Assembly: GCA_964431965.1 (NCBI GenBank)
Contig: CAYSLU010000045.1
Coordinates: 1-39,982 of the forward strand
Length of the DNA stretch: 39,982 nucleotides
Source: CAYSLU01 sp964431965
GTDB taxonomy: Bacteria; Verrucomicrobiota; Kiritimatiellia; CAIKKV01; CAYSLU01
Direction of reading: 5' to 3'
Within the stretch, counting starts at the first letter, position 1. Every line of letters starts with the position of its first letter. Both the position numbers and the translations under genes were made by a program. The notes under the pieces are model-generated. The model was not told the origin of the DNA and did not search any database. It was given only the letters and a program-made list of their open reading frames with translations. Below are positions 30,338-39,982 of this stretch, piece by piece.

Positions 30338-32473
30338 TTATCGGTTAAGCAATTGCAGTCGAATCGCGGCCGGCACGACGTCGAAGCAGTCCGGCTCCAT
30401 CGTGTAACTGGCCCGTCCCTTCGTGAGCGACCGAACGGCCGTGGCGTAGCCGAACAACTCCGCCAGCGGGACCCGCGCCCGGATCACCTGGCTCGCACCC
30501 TTGTTCCCCATGCTCGACACGTGCCCACGGCGGTTGTTCAGATCGCCCAACACCTCGCCGAGGTACTCGCTCGGCGTGATGATCTCCATCGCCATGATCG
30601 GTTCGAGCAGCACCGCTCCGGCCTGCCGAAGCGCCTCACGGAGAGCAAACACGGTGGCTGTTCTGAACGCAACGTCGGAGGACAGCTGATCGTCATACGC
30701 GCCGGCGCTCACGCGCACGCGCACATCGACAATCGAATAGTTGGCCACGATGCCCGTCGAGAGGCCGTCGCGGATACCCTCCTCCACCGCTACGCGGAAC
30801 TCAGCGGGGATCCGCTCCGGCGACACGGCGAACTCCACGTCAATCCCCGCCCCCCGCTCCGCTGGCTCCACATCCAGCCCGACGGAGGCGAAGTGCGTCC
30901 GCCCCCCGATCTCCCGGCGAAACTCATGCTGCGCGCGCGCCGCTACCGTAATCGTCTCGCGGTAGGCTACCATCGGCTTGCCCGCGCTGGCCTGGACGTT
31001 GAACTCCCGGAACATCCGATCCTTCAGGATCTCAAGGTGCAGTTCGCCCATCCCGCTCAGAATCGTCTGCCCGGTCTCCGCGTCTGCGCTGAGCACGCAC
31101 GTCGGATCCTCGTCGGCGAGAGACTGCAGGGCCTCCATCATCCGCTCGCGGTCGGCCTGGCTCTTGGGTTCGATGGCCATGGCCATCACCGGCACCGGGA
31201 ACCGGATCCCCTCCAGTTCGATCGGCTGGTGCTCGGCGCACAGCGTGTCCCCGGTCGTCGCGTCCTTGAGGCCGGCCACGGCCCCGATCTCGCCCGAGTG
31301 CAGGACGTCGACGTCCTCGCGGTTGTCCGCGTGCAGGCGGACCAGCCGCGTCAGGCGGTAGCGCTTCCGCGTCCGCGGATTGAAGACGTTCTGGCTCTTC
31401 TTGAGCTGGCCGGAGTAAACGCGCACGAACACCAGGCGCCCGATGTACGGGTCGTGCATCAGCTTGAAGACCAAGGCGCAGAGCACCCCGTTGTCATCCG
31501 CCTCGCGCTCTGCGGATTCGTGCGTCTTGGGATGGTGCCCCTGGACCGGAGGAACATCGAGCGGCGACGGCAAGTAGTCGACCACCGAATCCAGGACTTG
31601 CTGGATCCCCTTGTTTCGAAGGGCGGAACCGCACAGCACGGGAACCAGTCGCTGAGCCAGGGTCAGGCGCCGGATCCCGGCCTTGAGGGCGGCGGCAGGA
31701 ACGTCCGCGCTCTGGAGATAGGACTCCAAGACGCCCTCGTCCATCTCGGCCACGCGCTCCACCAGCTCGGCCCGGCTCTTCTCGGCTTCCGCCGCGTGCT
31801 CGGCCGGAACAGGAACGATCCGGACCTCCATGCCGAGCGACTCGGATGCATACTCAACCGCCCGCATCTCGACCAGGTCGATCACGCCGCGGAACGTCTC
31901 CTCGGAACCCCAGGGAATCTGGATCGGCACGCACGGCTGAGTGAACCGCTGGCTCATCTGCCCGAGTACGCCGCGGAAGTCAGCCCCGACCCGGTCCATC
32001 TTGTTGACAAACGCGATCCGGGGAACGCGGTACCGATCGGCCTGATTCCAGACCGTCTCGGACTGGGGCTGTACGCCGCCCACCGCGCAGAATACGCCCA
32101 CCGCGCCGTCCAAGACGCGGAGCGAGCGCTCGACCTCGATGGTGAAATCAACGTGCCCCGGAGTGTCGATGATGTTGACCTGATGGTCGCGCCAGAAGCA
32201 GGTCGTCGCCGCGCTGGTGATGGTGATCCCGCGCTCGCGCTCCTGAGCCATCCAATCCATCGTGGCGGCGCCCTCATGGACTTCGCCCATCCGGTGGACG
32301 CGGCCCGCATAGTAGAGGATCCGCTCCGAAACCGTTGTCTTGCCGGCATCGATGTGCGCGATGATGCCGATGTTGCGAACCATGGGCAGACCCCGGAGGC
32401 GATCCGCCGCCTCGCGGGAGCGGGCCTCGCCCGGCTTCGTGGCTTTCTGCTTCTGTTCCAAGATCGCAACCAT
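30338..32473 (-). CDS. fusA: Elongation factor G with divergent domain IV
   Basis: Ribosomal translocase GTPase, 711 aa. G domain: G1 AHIDAGKTT (39-47), DTPGH (103-107), NKMD (157-160), all intact. A charged N-terminal extension of about 30 residues precedes VRNIGIIAHIDAG. Domain III is normal (GQTILSGMGELHLEI). Domain IV is unusual: the canonical GGRGQYGHV is GGRTHFASV (523-531), and the tip motif YHDVDSSE is YDDQLSSD (593-600), so the tip histidine is Asp594. Domain V (LEPIMAMEIITPSEYLGEVL) is good. It may belong to an spdEFG-like branch that coexists with a second EF-G. Start ATG 32473; Shine-Dalgarno weak. tuf does not follow. Confidence 0.93.
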   Translation of the reverse strand: MVAILEQKQKATKPGEARSREAADRLRGLPMVRNIGIIAHIDAGKTTVSERILYYAGRVHRMGEVHEGAATMDWMAQERERGITITSAATTCFWRDHQVNIIDTPGHVDFTIEVERSLRVLDGAVGVFCAVGGVQPQSETVWNQADRYRVPRIAFVNKMDRVGADFRGVLGQMSQRFTQPCVPIQIPWGSEETFRGVIDLVEMRAVEYASESLGMEVRIVPVPAEHAAEAEKSRAELVERVAEMDEGVLESYLQSADVPAAALKAGIRRLTLAQRLVPVLCGSALRNKGIQQVLDSVVDYLPSPLDVPPVQGHHPKTHESAEREADDNGVLCALVFKLMHDPYIGRLVFVRVYSGQLKKSQNVFNPRTRKRYRLTRLVRLHADNREDVDVLHSGEIGAVAGLKDATTGDTLCAEHQPIELEGIRFPVPVMAMAIEPKSQADRERMMEALQSLADEDPTCVLSADAETGQTILSGMGELHLEILKDRMFREFNVQASAGKPMVAYRETITVAARAQHEFRREIGGRTHFASVGLDVEPAERGAGIDVEFAVSPERIPAEFRVAVEEGIRDGLSTGIVANYSIVDVRVRVSAGAYDDQLSSDVAFRTATVFALREALRQAGAVLLEPIMAMEIITPSEYLGEVLGDLNNRRGHVSSMGNKGASQVIRARVPLAELFGYATAVRSLTKGRASYTMEPDCFDVVPAAIRLQLLNR

Positions 32474-32491
32474 CGGTTGTGCTGTCCCGCC

Positions 32492-32508
32492 GCGGCCGTT
32501 CCGGCCGC
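32492..32508 (-). promoter_or_regulatory. Short perfect hairpin before fusA
   Basis: GCGGCCG (32492-32498) pairs with CGGCCGC (32502-32508) around the 3-base loop TTC. It lies 18 bases upstream of the fusA ATG, in the 57-bp rpsG-fusA gap. It could hold the start region open or closed, or serve as an RNA processing or uS7-type control site. No proof. Confidence 0.35.
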
Positions 32509-32530
32509 CGGCGCCTCCGTATCTCCGAGC

Positions 32531-33001
32531 CTACCAGCGGTAGTGCGCAAACGCCTTGTTGGCCTGAGCCATCTTGTGCACTTCGTCGCGCTTCTTGATG
32601 GCGTTGCCCTGCTCGCCGAAGGCGTCCATGATCTCCAGAGCCAGCGCGCGCCGCATCGGCACGCCCTTGCGCGTCTTCGCAAACTGGATCAGCCATCGCA
32701 TGGCCAGCCCCAGCTGCCGGTCGTTGCTGACTTCGATCGGCACCTGATACGTCACGCCACCTACGCGGCGCGACTTGACCTCCACCCGGGGCTTCACGTT
32801 GTCGATCGCCTTGATCAGCACCTCCAGGGGATCGGTGCTCATCTTTTCCTTGATGTGGTCCAGCGCGTCGTAGACAAGCCCCAAGGACACGGACTTGGCG
32901 CCCTGGTGCATCACGTGGTTGACAAGGTGCGCCACCAGCTCGCTGTTGTAGCGAGCATCCGGGATGATCGTGCGTCGAACCGCTCTCCGTCTTCTGGCCA
33001 T
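32531..33001 (-). CDS. rpsG: 30S ribosomal protein uS7
   Basis: A 156-aa primary binder of the 16S 3' major domain, next to the E-site. MARRRRAVRRTIIPDARYNS, GAKSVSLGLVYDALDHIKEK, then EVKSRRVGGVTYQVPIEVSN and the C-terminal EVHKMAQANKAFAHYRW. Standard length. It is separated from rpsL by 14 bases. Confidence 0.98.
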   Translation of the reverse strand: MARRRRAVRRTIIPDARYNSELVAHLVNHVMHQGAKSVSLGLVYDALDHIKEKMSTDPLEVLIKAIDNVKPRVEVKSRRVGGVTYQVPIEVSNDRQLGLAMRWLIQFAKTRKGVPMRRALALEIMDAFGEQGNAIKKRDEVHKMAQANKAFAHYRW

Positions 33002-33015
33002 GGGTTACACCTGTG

Positions 33016-33396
33016 CTACGCGTTGGCTTTCGGCTTCTTCACACCGTACATCGAGCGACTCCGCTTCCGGCCTTCGACTCCGAGCGCGTCCAAGGTGCCG
33101 CGGATGATATGGTAGCGGACGCCGGGAAGATCCTTCACGCGGCCGCCGCGCACCATCACCACGCTGTGCTCCTGGAGGTTGTGCCCCTCGCCCGGGATAT
33201 ACGCAGTGACTTCCTGCCCGTTCGTCAGGCGCACGCGGGCCACCTTGCGGAGGGCGGAGTTCGGTTTCTTCGGTGTCTGCGTCTTAACGATCAGGCAGAC
33301 GCCCCGGCGCTGCGGGCAGTTCGTCAGCGCCGGCGACTTGCTCTTGTACCGAACCTTCGTCCGGCCGTGTCTCACCAGTTGGTTGATTGTGGGCAT
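33016..33396 (-). CDS. rpsL: 30S ribosomal protein uS12
   Basis: A 126-aa decoding-site protein. It starts MPTINQLVRHGRTKVRYKSK, and the decoding loop TPKKPNSALRKVARVRLTNG keeps the wild-type lysine associated with streptomycin sensitivity. GEGHNLQEHSVVMVRGGRVK, including the second lysine region (RGGRVKDLPGVRYH), is also wild type. Start ATG 33396 with GAGGA about eight bases upstream. It may be reached both by read-through from rpoC and by its own promoter at 33435-33464. Confidence 0.98.
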   Translation of the reverse strand: MPTINQLVRHGRTKVRYKSKSPALTNCPQRRGVCLIVKTQTPKKPNSALRKVARVRLTNGQEVTAYIPGEGHNLQEHSVVMVRGGRVKDLPGVRYHIIRGTLDALGVEGRKRSRSMYGVKKPKANA

Positions 33397-33434
33397 CGCT
33401 TGTTCCTCAGTCTATGGCGCAAAAAAAGCGCGGT

Positions 33435-33464
33435 AATCTAGCAGATAACTCCTTAGCTCCGCAA
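33435..33464 (-). promoter_or_regulatory. Possible internal promoter of rpsL (str genes)
   Basis: On the minus strand, TTGCGG (33459-33464), an 18-base spacer and TAGATT (33435-33440). The predicted start falls near 33428, at the edge of a GCGC-T7-GCGC element (33417-33431, minus-strand reading), so the first transcribed bases would include a run of seven U. The promoter begins right after the rpoC stop. Confidence 0.4.
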
Positions 33465-33466
33465 CA

Positions 33467-37591
<4,125 letters not shown>

Positions 37592-37631
37592 CGTGAGCCT
37601 CCGTGCAATTCCGATCGATCCGCCCAATCGG

Positions 37632-39982
<2,351 letters not shown>

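Noticed and set aside
30083..33115. 1010-codon plus-strand open frame opposite fusA, rpsG and rpsL
   Set aside because: Antisense shadow spanning three real genes, with an Arg/His/Pro-rich composition and no ribosome-binding site.
33417..33431. GCGC-A7-GCGC element downstream of rpoC as an intrinsic terminator
   Set aside because: A four-bp stem with a seven-base homopolymer loop is not a stable terminator, and the U run would be in the loop rather than after the stem. It more likely marks the start of an rpsL transcript.

Overview
The window comes from a high-G+C bacterium (clearly above 60 % G+C by eye, with long antisense open frames caused by G/C at third codon positions). It reads as a Gram-negative: a heptosyltransferase-type GT9 enzyme, a Tat-exported lipoprotein protease and type IV pilus ATPases. 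My best guess, which is inference only, is the Planctomycetes-Verrucomicrobia-Chlamydiae (PVC) side of the tree, perhaps Kiritimatiellota-like. The grounds are a single fused str-S10-spc-alpha array, no rpmD, infA or tuf in their usual slots, an EF-G with a divergent domain IV, a sialidase-like gene, and a small exported protein of a type I associate with PVC genomes. A 10-N assembly gap inside rpoC suggests a draft or metagenome assembly.

Layout. Positions 1-6579 (minus strand) hold the 3' part of a probable operon read right to left: gatC-gatA-gatB (tRNA amidotransferase), a sialidase/BNR-like gene, pilB and pilT (pilT is cut by the left edge). A divergent promoter region (6580-6723) separates gatC from a small coiled-coil protein gene on the plus strand. 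From 7105 to 13196 lies a glycan and surface-related stretch: a GT9 glycosyltransferase (+), a B12-binding-type radical SAM enzyme overlapping a protein with two fused GT2 domains (both -), a Gfo/Idh oxidoreductase (+) and a YhcH/YjgK/YiaL-family protein (+). A Tat-lipoprotein M48 protease with a TPR tail (-) and tRNA-Pro(UGG) (-) follow.

Positions 14866-39982 (all minus) form one almost gap-free transcription and translation array, read right to left: rpoB (5' part outside the window), rpoC, rpsL, rpsG, fusA, rpsJ, rplC, rplD, rplW, rplB, rpsS, [exported protein], rplV, rpsC, rplP, rpmC, rpsQ, rplN, rplX, rplE, rpsN, rpsH, rplF, rplR, rpsE, rplO, secY, adk, map, rpmJ, rpsM, rpsK, rpsD, rpoA, rplQ. 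It ends at a perfect 13-bp hairpin.

The most unusual features are the gene for a secreted protein wedged between rpsS and rplV; an EF-G whose domain IV tip histidine is replaced by aspartate; a uS11 with an Ala/Pro-rich N-terminal extension of about 40 residues; and an 11-bp tandem repeat abutting the -35 box of the YhcH-family gene. I saw no CRISPR array, insertion sequence, prophage or defence system. Most of the window is core housekeeping sequence. Every stretch over 300 bp without a protein gene (only 14589-14934) is accounted for by tRNA-Pro, its promoter and the array terminator.
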